Below are positions 6,354 through 14,372 of a stretch of DNA of 17,597 nucleotides, piece by piece. The position numbers were made by a program, and so were the translations under genes. The stretch is from CAZVEV01 sp964625865 (GTDB lineage Bacteria > Planctomycetota > Phycisphaerae > SM23-33), in contig CAZVEV010000106.1 of NCBI GenBank assembly GCA_964625865.1, positions 1-17,597 on the forward strand, written 5' to 3'. A model generated the notes under the pieces. That model ran no database searches. It saw only the letters and a program-made list of their open reading frames with translations, and was not told where the DNA came from. Numbering within the stretch: position 1 is the stretch's first letter; each line of letters begins with the position of its first letter.

Positions 6354-7148
6354 ATGAGCTTTGACTACTGTTTCGCGTACGAAGACCGCGACGAGGTCCA
6401 CACCTCGCGCTGGTCGCTTTCGGGCCTGTCGACCCAATCGGACGGTCCGCTGGTCGACGGACGCTTGTGGGCCACGTTTGCCCGAACCGGCGACGTGGTC
6501 ACAGCCGACCTGTATGCCACCGCCGCCTGCGAATCGGCCGACAAGGTCGCCACCGGCACGGCCGACGTGAGCGACCTGGCTGCAGCCGCCGCCAGGTGCA
6601 CGCTGACTGAGGCCAACTCCAGCGGCGTGACGGGTGAGTTTTACATCGAGAGCTATACGTCCGATCCATCGGCCGCCGTGGAGCTGCTCGCGGCGCTCTG
6701 CACGGACACGGACCTGGCCGACCAGCACGCGGGGCTGGCCGACCTGCCGGTGTACGACTCGACGAGGGGGATGGCCCGCTACTGCGCGGTGGCCACCCGG
6801 CGCGTCCTGCTGACGGTCGCGCAACTGTACGTCGACCAGCTCGGCGGGGCCGGCGCGCCAGCCCGCCGCTACCGCACCGGCGCTGCCCGAGGCGGGCCTG
6901 ACTTCCGCCGCCTGGCGAATCCCGACCAACTCACCGACGCCGCCGTCCACACGGCGCTGTCGATGGCATTCGGGGCCTGTCACGAGCGGGCCGACGAGAC
7001 GATGTTCTCCCGCCTTCGCGACTACCACGACGCCAAGCGCATCGAGGCCGTCGAGGCCTGGAACATCGCGTTCAACACCAATCCCGACACGGACGACGAC
7101 GCTGACCGACATGCGTCAGCCGCCGCGGTCCGCGTGGCCAGAATGTAG
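6354..7148 (+). CDS. Putative head-tail connector / adaptor
   Basis: The 264-residue product has a beta-rich N-terminal part (1-105: short strands with Thr, Val and Asp, few helices). Its helical C-terminal part (about 140-240) has RRVLLTVAQLYVDQLGG (149-165), then LTDAAVHTALSMAFGACHE (193-211) and AKRIEAVEAWNIAF. The helical half resembles gp6/gp15-type adaptor proteins that bind under the portal, and the position after the capsid block fits. The N-terminal half has no match I recognise. ATG 6354 has CGGGAG (6341-6346) at 7 nt; the frame stays open upstream to 6231, but that stretch is repeat-derived. Stop TAG. Role inferred mainly from position. Confidence 0.4.
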   Translation: MSFDYCFAYEDRDEVHTSRWSLSGLSTQSDGPLVDGRLWATFARTGDVVTADLYATAACESADKVATGTADVSDLAAAAARCTLTEANSSGVTGEFYIESYTSDPSAAVELLAALCTDTDLADQHAGLADLPVYDSTRGMARYCAVATRRVLLTVAQLYVDQLGGAGAPARRYRTGAARGGPDFRRLANPDQLTDAAVHTALSMAFGACHERADETMFSRLRDYHDAKRIEAVEAWNIAFNTNPDTDDDADRHASAAAVRVARM

Positions 7149-7157
7149 GAGAGTCCG

Positions 7158-8057
7158 ATGACAGCCATTACCGTGACGAATACCGACTGGGCCATTCTCA
7201 GCGCGGTTAAGACGGCGCTGGCCGAGGCGACGATCGACGGCGAGGCGGTCTTCGCATCGGTCACCACGACCACCGGCGCCGACCAGGCCCGACAGTGCCA
7301 GTTCACCTCCTCCCCCGCGGCCATCCTGCGATACCTGACGACCGACGAGCACGTCACGCCCGAGCAGGTCGTCCGCGCCGCGGCGAGCATGGAACTGATC
7401 CTTGCCGCCAAGGTGGACTCCGCAGCCGGCGATCAGTCGCCGCAACTCGAGGAGATCCTCCGCCTGATCAACGCGGCCAAGACGGCAATCGCCGCCGACG
7501 CGCCAACTCAGATCTGCGACTGGTCCGCGGCGGCTGACATCGCGTTCGGCCGGGCGAAGATCGACAGCGCCCAGCGGGCCCCATGGGTCCTCGCCGTCGT
7601 GCCGGTGACGTTCACGTTCGTCTTCGATGACAGAACGCCGAGCCAGGACACGTCGATTCCCACCTTCGATTCGGCGGACCTGGTCTCGCGGGCGGTGCGG
7701 GACGAGCCGGGCAGCCCCGACCTCCGCGTCCGCGCCGAGGCCATGCCCGGCACAGACGGCCTGTTCGTCCAGTTGCACGGAACGGCGGGACGCGAAATCG
7801 TGGCCCGAGGCCTGCTGACCGCCCAAGGCGCCACCGCCGCCGAGGCCCACCACGCGCTGAAAACGCTCCTGCTGACCCGGCAGGCGCAGGCCGACGGGAC
7901 GACGGTGGCCACCTACGTGGGCACCGACGGGACGACCTACGCCAACTGCCTCCTGAAATCGTATGAAGCGACCGACGGGATCCGCATCTCGCCGGCGGAG
8001 TCCGGCTACCAGGCCCTCGCGTTCGTCGAGGCCCGCATCGACCAGTTGACACCATGA
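7158..8057 (+). CDS. Putative tail-completion protein with C-terminal beta domain
   Basis: This 299-residue protein has two parts. Residues 1-160 alternate helix and strand (ILSAVKTALAEA, then QLEEILRLINAAKTAIAAD, then WVLAVVPVTFTFVF), a layout like phage tail-terminator or neck proteins. Residues 200-299 read as a beta domain with LHGTAGREIVARGLL (206-220), DGTTVATYVGTDGTTYANC (246-264) and a closing YQALAFVEARIDQL, possibly a tail or baseplate beta-sandwich. ATG 7158 follows AGGAG (7147-7151), which overlaps the previous stop codon. The end overlaps the next gene by 4 nt (ATGA). Function inferred from order and general pattern only. Confidence 0.4.
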   Translation: MTAITVTNTDWAILSAVKTALAEATIDGEAVFASVTTTTGADQARQCQFTSSPAAILRYLTTDEHVTPEQVVRAAASMELILAAKVDSAAGDQSPQLEEILRLINAAKTAIAADAPTQICDWSAAADIAFGRAKIDSAQRAPWVLAVVPVTFTFVFDDRTPSQDTSIPTFDSADLVSRAVRDEPGSPDLRVRAEAMPGTDGLFVQLHGTAGREIVARGLLTAQGATAAEAHHALKTLLLTRQAQADGTTVATYVGTDGTTYANCLLKSYEATDGIRISPAESGYQALAFVEARIDQLTP

Positions 8058-8794
8058 GCACCACAACTGACGGCATCACGATAGTGTCCCGGGCCGAGCA
8101 CGATCTCGGACGGGTCATCCGCGCGGTAACGTCGCACGCGGACAAGTCCATCCAGTGCTACCTCTCCGGCCGCCTGGTCGCCTCGCAGCGACCGACCGGC
8201 GGCGTGGTGGAGTTCGTGCTGGCCGAGCCGGCGGACGAAGACATCGTCTTCCTGCTCGCCGTGGACCCCGCCGACGCCGACGTGGACTTCTGGGCCGACA
8301 CCTTCATCCAGGCGGCCGACAGGGGCAACCGCATCCTCGTCGAGACGCCGCGAACGATCGGGGCGTACGGGCCCGGCGATCGCTGGCAGGTTTATCTGGG
8401 CCAAGCCGGCCAGGCCCAGGCGACCGTGCTGGTCTGCAATCGCGCAGTCTACCCCGGCGGGCGCCGCAGCGGCGGCTGGGGCTCCGGGTGGGGCCTCGGC
8501 GGCTGGGGTTTTGGCGGGGCCGACTGCGCGGGATGGGGCCACAACTGGGGCATCGGCGAGTACGGATTCGACTGCGAGATGCTTTGGTGGCTGTCCGATC
8601 CGCTGGGGCCGGGCACGTATCCGATCACGGTGCTGATCACCGACGCGTGCGGCAACACGTCAGGCGAGTACACCGACACGATGTCGCTGGAGACCTATCC
8701 GCGCCCGGCATCGGCCCCGAGCGTTTCTGCATACGATCACGACACCGACACGCTGACACTGACATTCGAATCGTCCCCCGACGCCGGGGCATGA
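8054..8794 (+). CDS. Gly/Trp-rich tail or fibre protein
   Basis: The 246-residue product carries a striking low-complexity segment at 135-172 built of GGWG/GWGL/GWGF units, then an Ig-like or beta-sandwich region (about 178-240) with PGTYPITVLITDACGNTSGEYT. Residues 1-130 are mostly beta-type with few charged helices. Gly-rich phage adhesin loops and beta-sandwich tails are typical of virion surface proteins, so a tail-surface or receptor-binding role is likely but unproven. It starts by 4-nt overlap with the previous gene and is presumably translationally coupled. It is followed by a 134-base spacer holding a palindromic repeat. Confidence 0.5.
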   Translation: MSTTTDGITIVSRAEHDLGRVIRAVTSHADKSIQCYLSGRLVASQRPTGGVVEFVLAEPADEDIVFLLAVDPADADVDFWADTFIQAADRGNRILVETPRTIGAYGPGDRWQVYLGQAGQAQATVLVCNRAVYPGGRRSGGWGSGWGLGGWGFGGADCAGWGHNWGIGEYGFDCEMLWWLSDPLGPGTYPITVLITDACGNTSGEYTDTMSLETYPRPASAPSVSAYDHDTDTLTLTFESSPDAGA

Positions 8795-8813
8795 CTGGAA
8801 GACCAACCCGTGG

Positions 8814-8887
8814 GTAGGACGTGCGACTCTGTTGCACGCGGGACGAATACCCACTCCTTTCCGCGTGCAACGAGTTGCACGCCCTAC
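8814..8887. repeat. Dispersed palindromic repeat, copy 2
   Basis: Positions 8831-8887 match 3-59 with two mismatches. The left flank (8814-8841, GTAGGACGTGCGACTCTG...) is a degenerate reverse complement of the right flank (GAGTTGCACGCCCTAC), so the full element is a symmetric palindrome of about 74 bases. Copy 1 is cut by the window edge. Confidence 0.85.
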
Positions 8888-8928
8888 GGGCAGACCGTCC
8901 ACCGACGCACTACGCAGGAGAACTTCAC

Positions 8929-9738
8929 ATGAGCGAAACCCAACTGACCGACGCCCAGGCCCTCGCCCTGGCGGGAACGACCGACAGCGAGACCGACTTC
9001 GCCTACCACACGGTGGGCCAGTCGACGTACTACCTCGACGGCTTCAGGCAGCGACACCGCATCCTGACGATCCTGAAGGCCGCCAACGCCCTTCGCGCGT
9101 ACAAAGACGGCGATCTGACGTTCGGCGTGCGCGCGGGGCGATTCGCCAACGGCGACACGATGGTCGACTACGCCGGCGCGACCGCCCAGGCGCTGACCAA
9201 CAACGCGACCAACACGATCTACCTGACCGCCGCCGGCACGCTGACGGTCAACACCACGGGCTTCCCCGATCCGTCGGCCGTGCCCCACGTGCCGCTGGCG
9301 ACCATCGTGACGGCCGCCGGCACGTACGACGTCGACGACATCACCGACTATCGCAGCCGCACGATGTTCCAGGTGCTCTGGCCCGTCCGCGAACTGATGC
9401 CCACACTCGCCCTGACCGGCGCCGACGACGCCGACGGGACCGGCACGATGACCATCCAGGTCCGCGACGCTGGCAACGTGGCCCTGGCCGGCCGCTACCG
9501 CATCCGCACGTGGATCGCCGACGCCGAGTACTCCGAGCCGGATCCGCAGACGGACTTTTCGGTGACCACCGGCGAGGCGCTTCGCGAGATCGCCGCCGAC
9601 GCCGACTACGAGGTGATCACCGATGCGACCGGCCAGGTCGTCATGAACATCGACACCGCCACCGACAAGACGGTCTACGTGATGGCCGAGATCGACGGGG
9701 CGATCTACACCGGTTCGGTCGCAATCACGGGGAACTAG
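8929..9738 (+). CDS. Putative tail fibre / structural beta protein
   Basis: The 269-residue product has a helical start (1-60), then a beta segment FGVRAGRFANGDTMVDYAG (65-83), TNTIYLTAAGTLTVNTTGFP (95-112), VPLATIVTAAGTYDVDDITDYRSR (121-144) and a Thr/Asp-rich beta domain to the end. The central section has the look of phage tail-fibre or neck-appendage domains that carry short beta strands and a conserved ITDYR end. ATG 8929 has AGGAG (8916-8920) at 8 nt; the frame extends upstream to 8821, but that part is palindromic repeat. Stop TAG. Function not known. Confidence 0.45.
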   Translation: MSETQLTDAQALALAGTTDSETDFAYHTVGQSTYYLDGFRQRHRILTILKAANALRAYKDGDLTFGVRAGRFANGDTMVDYAGATAQALTNNATNTIYLTAAGTLTVNTTGFPDPSAVPHVPLATIVTAAGTYDVDDITDYRSRTMFQVLWPVRELMPTLALTGADDADGTGTMTIQVRDAGNVALAGRYRIRTWIADAEYSEPDPQTDFSVTTGEALREIAADADYEVITDATGQVVMNIDTATDKTVYVMAEIDGAIYTGSVAITGN

Positions 9739-9740
9739 AG

Positions 9741-10049
9741 ATGAGTTCTGCAACCCTTGAAGCATACCACAGGCCCGATCGACGCGTTACGCCGCGTGCC
9801 GGCCGTATCGACGCCAAACACGCCCCCGGCGGGCGGGCGCCGACGTTCACGCTGGCCTGGAACGCGGCCGCCTGCGAGGCCGGCGCGTGGCGAACAACCG
9901 TCGGCAAGCGCTCGGTGCGGATCGCCCCCGCGCGGGGACTGGACGCCGGCGTCGTCCTGCGCGACGTGATCGAGGGCCTGCTGAGGACCGAACGCCCGCC
10001 CGTCCGAGAGAAGGTCGCGACGCGAAAGGGGGCCGCCGATGTCTCGTAA
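9741..10049 (+). CDS. Small basic virion-cluster protein
   Basis: This 102-residue basic protein (many Arg; motifs APTFTLAWNAAACEAGAWR and SVRIAPARGLDAGVVLRDVIEGLL) begins 2 nt after the preceding TAG and overlaps the next gene by 11 nt, so it is clearly part of the operon. GGGGA (9729-9733) lies before the previous stop. The C-terminal third is a likely amphipathic helix followed by a charged tail. No family is recognised; it could be a small tail-assembly or chaperone protein. Confidence 0.4.
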   Translation: MSSATLEAYHRPDRRVTPRAGRIDAKHAPGGRAPTFTLAWNAAACEAGAWRTTVGKRSVRIAPARGLDAGVVLRDVIEGLLRTERPPVREKVATRKGAADVS

Positions 10050-12216
10050 AGACTACTGGGACTTCGAGCAGCCCCTGGCCGACGAGGGATGGACGCTCGT
10101 CGAGACCGGCTCGTCGACTGCCGAGCGCCTGGCGGCCGCCGCCTGGCCGGAACGGGGGGCGACGGGGCTGCGCGTGACGGCCGCCGGAACCTCGCAGGTG
10201 TTCGTCAGGCAGACCTCGTGGTGTCAGCCGCCAACCGCCGGGCAGACCCGCGCGGTGGGGTTCTGGTACAGGCAGATCGCTCAGGCGACGGACGCGGATT
10301 ACAATTACCAATTGCTGCTCTACGCCGGCGCCAGCAAGGTCGCCGCGTGGTGGATCTACGACGCGGTGTCCGGCTGGGCGGGGGCCGTCCGCTGCTACGA
10401 CGACCCGGCAACCAATCCGTACGCGACGTATGACGTACCCGACCGCCCCGTCCTGGGCCGCTGGACCTACGTCCAGGTGACCGTTACGAGGGCCTCGTCT
10501 TCGACGGCATCGGACGGCTCGGCCGCGCTGTACTTCGACGGCGTCAAGATCGCCGAAGCGGCCGGCGTCGACAACTACGACCTGTTCGACACCGACGGGG
10601 AACTGTACCTCGGCTCGGTGATCCTGGGGCGTGACGGCTACAGCGCCGACGTCGACGAGGTCGTTACGGGCGAATCCCTGGCCGACGTCGAGCCGTATGC
10701 GGCGGCGCCGCTGACGGCGTATCCCGAGGCCCGGCGGACCGTCTGCCTGGTCCCGGACAGCGACGACGGGCGCGAGTTCGCCGACTACGTCGTCCAGCAG
10801 ACCGCCCTGCCCCGCGCGAACGTCTGCATCCTGCCGAACGCGTCGAGCAGCGAGTCGCTGGCCGACTACGCGACGTTCCAGGCCGAGGTCGAGACCGACC
10901 TGGCGGCCTGGCTGGCGAACCGTCCGACCGTTGACGGGCGTCTGGCGGCATTCCTGATCGGCCCCGGCGTCCCGGGGTACTTTTCGTCCGGCGACGTGAA
11001 GCACTCGGCCACGTCGCGACTGATGCACTACCCGGCGGCCTTCAGCAGCCAGGCGGTCAATCCGCTGTACGATCCGTCCACGGTCGCCCGCCTGACCGCC
11101 GGCGACCTTCAGGCCGCCGGGATATACCTGGCGTCGCGGATCGACGCCGACACGCCGGCCAACGCCAAGGCGATCCTCGACGCGGGCGCCGTCGTCTCGG
11201 CCCTGGCGGCGCTCCCGGAGACGGACGTACTGTACAGCGATGAGACGGCCTACCTGGCGTCGCTGCCGTGCCAGCGGCTGCGAATCGCCTCGGCCGCCAT
11301 CGGCGCGCTGGCCAACGACGCGTTTGTCTGGGGCGACGCGGGGGCCCCGTCGTTCGGGTCGGCGGGCAGCCGGATCGCGTTCGTCGACGACTCGGCCGAC
11401 GCGGCGGACACGCTGCGGGCGACCGGCGAGATCTTCGACGCGCTGGTCACCGCCGGCTACGCCGCCGGGATCGGCAGCGCCGACGCGGCCGAAGCGCCGG
11501 ACGCCGAGAGCTTCTTCGAGATGCTGCGGATCGGCGGGACGCTGGCCGAGGCGGCCGCCGTCGCGGCGCCGTATGTCGATTCGTCCCTCGTCGTCGCCGG
11601 CGACCCGCTGATGACGGGCGCCTTCTCCACCACCGGTTACAACGTCTATCGCGGTCAGGGCGACGCCTCAAGCGTCGACTTCGATGCGCCGATAGCGCAC
11701 CTCCGGGCCGGTGAGTTCTCCCCGTCGCTGACGGGCCTCGGACACGACGCGTCGGCGCGGTACACTTACGTAATCCGCCCGGTCCTGAACGGGCTCGAGG
11801 GCCCGGACCTCTCGTGCAGCATTGAGGTGGTCACCGACGACGAGGGCCAGTGGATCGGCAACCGCCCGGCTGCGGTGGAGACCGTCGAGGCCGAGGCGGG
11901 CCCCGGCGGGCAGGTGACCGTTCGCTGGACGTTCCGCACGCCGTACGGCGGGGCCCCGCCGGCGGACTTCGCGATCTACCGATCAGCCGGCCGCTCCGCC
12001 AGTCCGGGCTCTCCCGAGGCCGTCGAAACGTACGTCACGGACGGCGAGTACACTCACGTCTTCGAGCGTCCCGACGGAGAGACGAGCTTCTTCGCCGTTT
12101 CGGCAAGGACGGCCCAGGGCGTCGAGTCCGAACTGTCCCCCGTCGTCGGCCCCGTCGTCGCCAATGCGTCGGCCCCGCATACACCCACGGTCTATCTCAA
12201 CAGGACATTCACATGA
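10039..12216 (+). CDS. LamG-like + TIGR03790-like + fibronectin-like tail protein
   Basis: The 725-residue product reads as three blocks. Residues 1-225 are LamG/concanavalin-like (FWYRQI, RWTYVQVTVTRAS, DGSAALYFDGVKI, VDEVVTG). Residues 230-530 resemble TIGR03790-family proteins: FADYVVQQTALPRANVCILP (247-266), LAAFLIGPGVPGY (302-314), GIYLASRIDADTPANAK (361-377), GGTLAEAAAVAAPYV (499-513) and VVAGDPLM (518-525). Residues 532-710 look like two fibronectin-III-like repeats. TIGR03790 proteins are uncharacterised and common, as I recall, in planctomycetes; a relation to caspase-like folds is speculative and no catalytic His/Cys pair is certain. Most likely a virion surface or tip protein. ATG 10039 overlaps the previous gene; the end overlaps the next by 4 nt (ATGA). 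Confidence 0.5.
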   Translation: MSRKDYWDFEQPLADEGWTLVETGSSTAERLAAAAWPERGATGLRVTAAGTSQVFVRQTSWCQPPTAGQTRAVGFWYRQIAQATDADYNYQLLLYAGASKVAAWWIYDAVSGWAGAVRCYDDPATNPYATYDVPDRPVLGRWTYVQVTVTRASSSTASDGSAALYFDGVKIAEAAGVDNYDLFDTDGELYLGSVILGRDGYSADVDEVVTGESLADVEPYAAAPLTAYPEARRTVCLVPDSDDGREFADYVVQQTALPRANVCILPNASSSESLADYATFQAEVETDLAAWLANRPTVDGRLAAFLIGPGVPGYFSSGDVKHSATSRLMHYPAAFSSQAVNPLYDPSTVARLTAGDLQAAGIYLASRIDADTPANAKAILDAGAVVSALAALPETDVLYSDETAYLASLPCQRLRIASAAIGALANDAFVWGDAGAPSFGSAGSRIAFVDDSADAADTLRATGEIFDALVTAGYAAGIGSADAAEAPDAESFFEMLRIGGTLAEAAAVAAPYVDSSLVVAGDPLMTGAFSTTGYNVYRGQGDASSVDFDAPIAHLRAGEFSPSLTGLGHDASARYTYVIRPVLNGLEGPDLSCSIEVVTDDEGQWIGNRPAAVETVEAEAGPGGQVTVRWTFRTPYGGAPPADFAIYRSAGRSASPGSPEAVETYVTDGEYTHVFERPDGETSFFAVSARTAQGVESELSPVVGPVVANASAPHTPTVYLNRTFT

Positions 12217-14372
12217 GCGTATCACAGTATCATCCCACCGATCGTCGCGCCGTGTACCGGGCGCCCACGATGCGCGTGTATCACCGTCGTGTGGTCACGC
12301 CTGCAGGCGAGCAGGCGGGCGGGCCCAGTTGGCTTCGCCAGAGGCGCGCCGACGCGTGGCAGCCGGTTGAGTTGACATGGCAAGCCGGCGGGCGCCTGTC
12401 CACGCTGACGTTGCGAAGGCAGCTCGGCGTGGGGCCCGGCAAGGCCGCGGGCGACCGCGTCGAGCACCTCGACGTCGCCGACGGCGACATGATTCGCCTG
12501 GTGCAGGCCGACGGCGCCGGCGGGATCGAGTGGTTTTGCGGGCACCTGGCCAGGCGGGAGATTGACATCCAGGCCGACGGCGAGAGTTGCATCGTGACCG
12601 CCTATGGGCCCGAGTTGCGGCTGAAGGGCAAGGTGGTCTCGGGGCGGTGGCACAAGACGGCCGATGCTGACGACGGGGAGATCGCCGGCTCCCTGTCGAG
12701 CAGCGACGCCGTGCCGGCCAACGTCTTTACCAGCGACCTGGCGGTCATCTTCAACGAGGCGGGCCTGCCGAATGCATCGCGGAGCGACTGGCGGTTGGCT
12801 GACGAGCAGGCGGGTGCGCAAGCGTGCAAGGTCTTCGAGGCCGAGGGGCGGACAGTGGTCAAGGAGGGGACGGCAAGGGTGGAGGCCCGGTACTGGACGG
12901 CCTACACGGCCCTGCGGAGCCTGGTCGAGCACGTTGACGGGTACGACGTGATCTCACCGCACACGCCGTGGGAGCGGATCGCCTCGCTGTTGGGGGATAC
13001 CCCCCTCGGCGAGGTCCGCGTTGAGGGCATGGACCTGGCCGAGGCGATAGAAGCGGTCCTTCAGCCGGTGGGGTTTGGTTTTGCGGTCGAGCCGTGGTCC
13101 GTCGGCGGCGGCGCGGCGAGACATCGGCTGATCGTGTTCCCGCTGCATGGGGGCAATCACGTCAAGGCGCCGCGTCTGGGCGGGACGGGCGAGGGCAACG
13201 TAGCGATCGACTCCCCCGCAGGCCGACGCGCCGAGGTCCAGCGGCTGAGCTTTACCCGCGACGCCCGCCGCGTCGCGAACGACGTCACCGTCATCGGCGA
13301 CCAGAAACGGATCCAGGTCGTGCTGGAGTTCCACAACAACGCCGCCACCCGCGACCTGCACCCGCTGTGGGATACGGCATTGCATGACCTGGATGACTGG
13401 GTCGATGACGACGTGGTGGACCCGTGGCAGTGGTCGGACAGCGGGTACTACACGTTTGACGTCTTCGCCCGCAAGTACAACCGCGGCGGGAGCGATCACC
13501 GGACCCACCGTCACGTGTTCCGCTCGTTCGCGTGGAACGAGGATGCGGCCTTCGCGTCGATCATCTCGGCCGTGCCGGACCTGGCGGCCTGCGGGCTGGG
13601 CGGGGCCGGCCTGGTCGTCCGTCGCCCGCGTCCGGTGGCCTCGACGTTCACGTACGACAGCGACGGGCTGAAGGCCCGCCTTCATCCGCGCAAGGTGCAA
13701 CTGGGCATCGTGGGCGACGAGGCGTCCTGGATCGACGTGCCGGCGGAAATCTGGAACGACCGCGCCGGCTTTACGATCTCGACGGCCCTGTTGGCCGGCG
13801 CCAGCGGGGACGGGCAGTGGTATCCGTACGCAGGGGGCGGGCAGTTCTCGGCGGAGTATCGCGGGCTGCACTACCTCACGCTCCTGCACAATGCGCTCCG
13901 CGACGACGGGGCGCACAAGCTGCGTCTTCGCCTGGTCGGTTCGATCGAGTGCGACCAGGCGGTTCGGGGTCTTGCGCCGCGACGGGCGAGCAGTGCCTGG
14001 CCGTTTCGATCGGCCCGAACGGCCCGCCTGCCCGGGCGGTTCGCGTGGCGCCAAGTGGAAGATGCCCTGGGCGCCGGCGCGCAGACCGACACGACGGACG
14101 ACGTGCAGGAGGCCACCGCGTACGCCGAGCGCCTTCGCGACGCGGCGGAGGACTGCCATGTGGCCGGAAGCGTCCTGCTGCGATACCTCACGCGATCGTA
14201 TGCCGTGGGCGACGGGGTCGGCGCCACCTCGGGACGCGCGATAGACCTCTGCGTCGACGGCGGGGCCGGGAGTTTTGCGCCGGTGGTGAGCAAGGTGGTG
14301 TGGCACTTTGACGAAGGGACCCACAAAACCGAACTGAAGCTGGACGGACCGGGAAGGCAGGTGAAATCGTGA
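12213..14372 (+). CDS. Baseplate hub / tail-tip-like protein
   Basis: The 719-residue product starts with a basic stretch (RRAVYRAPTMRVYHRRVVTP, 11-30) and then the hub-like beta region 88-140: VADGDMIRLVQAD, IEWFCGHLARREIDIQADGES, CIVTAYGPELRLKGKVV. This pattern (injected-DNA gate, 'cut-out' hub wall and disc) recalls gpD/gp44/gp27-type hubs. The middle has ATRDLHPLWDTALHDLDDWVDDDVVDPWQW, and the end KVVWHFDEGTHKTELKLDG is a typical closing strand. AGGA (12202-12205) precedes ATG 12213 at 7 nt. A longer in-frame extension back to 11850 is covered by the upstream gene and rejected. It overlaps the next gene by 4 nt. Probably tail-tip structural; enzymatic role not evident. Confidence 0.5.
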   Translation: MSVSQYHPTDRRAVYRAPTMRVYHRRVVTPAGEQAGGPSWLRQRRADAWQPVELTWQAGGRLSTLTLRRQLGVGPGKAAGDRVEHLDVADGDMIRLVQADGAGGIEWFCGHLARREIDIQADGESCIVTAYGPELRLKGKVVSGRWHKTADADDGEIAGSLSSSDAVPANVFTSDLAVIFNEAGLPNASRSDWRLADEQAGAQACKVFEAEGRTVVKEGTARVEARYWTAYTALRSLVEHVDGYDVISPHTPWERIASLLGDTPLGEVRVEGMDLAEAIEAVLQPVGFGFAVEPWSVGGGAARHRLIVFPLHGGNHVKAPRLGGTGEGNVAIDSPAGRRAEVQRLSFTRDARRVANDVTVIGDQKRIQVVLEFHNNAATRDLHPLWDTALHDLDDWVDDDVVDPWQWSDSGYYTFDVFARKYNRGGSDHRTHRHVFRSFAWNEDAAFASIISAVPDLAACGLGGAGLVVRRPRPVASTFTYDSDGLKARLHPRKVQLGIVGDEASWIDVPAEIWNDRAGFTISTALLAGASGDGQWYPYAGGGQFSAEYRGLHYLTLLHNALRDDGAHKLRLRLVGSIECDQAVRGLAPRRASSAWPFRSARTARLPGRFAWRQVEDALGAGAQTDTTDDVQEATAYAERLRDAAEDCHVAGSVLLRYLTRSYAVGDGVGATSGRAIDLCVDGGAGSFAPVVSKVVWHFDEGTHKTELKLDGPGRQVKS

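Noticed and set aside
11850..12212. Extension of the hub-like gene upstream into the LamG/TIGR03790-like gene
   Set aside because: The stretch is covered by the end of the upstream gene in another frame, and ATG 12213 has AGGA and an ATGA overlap.
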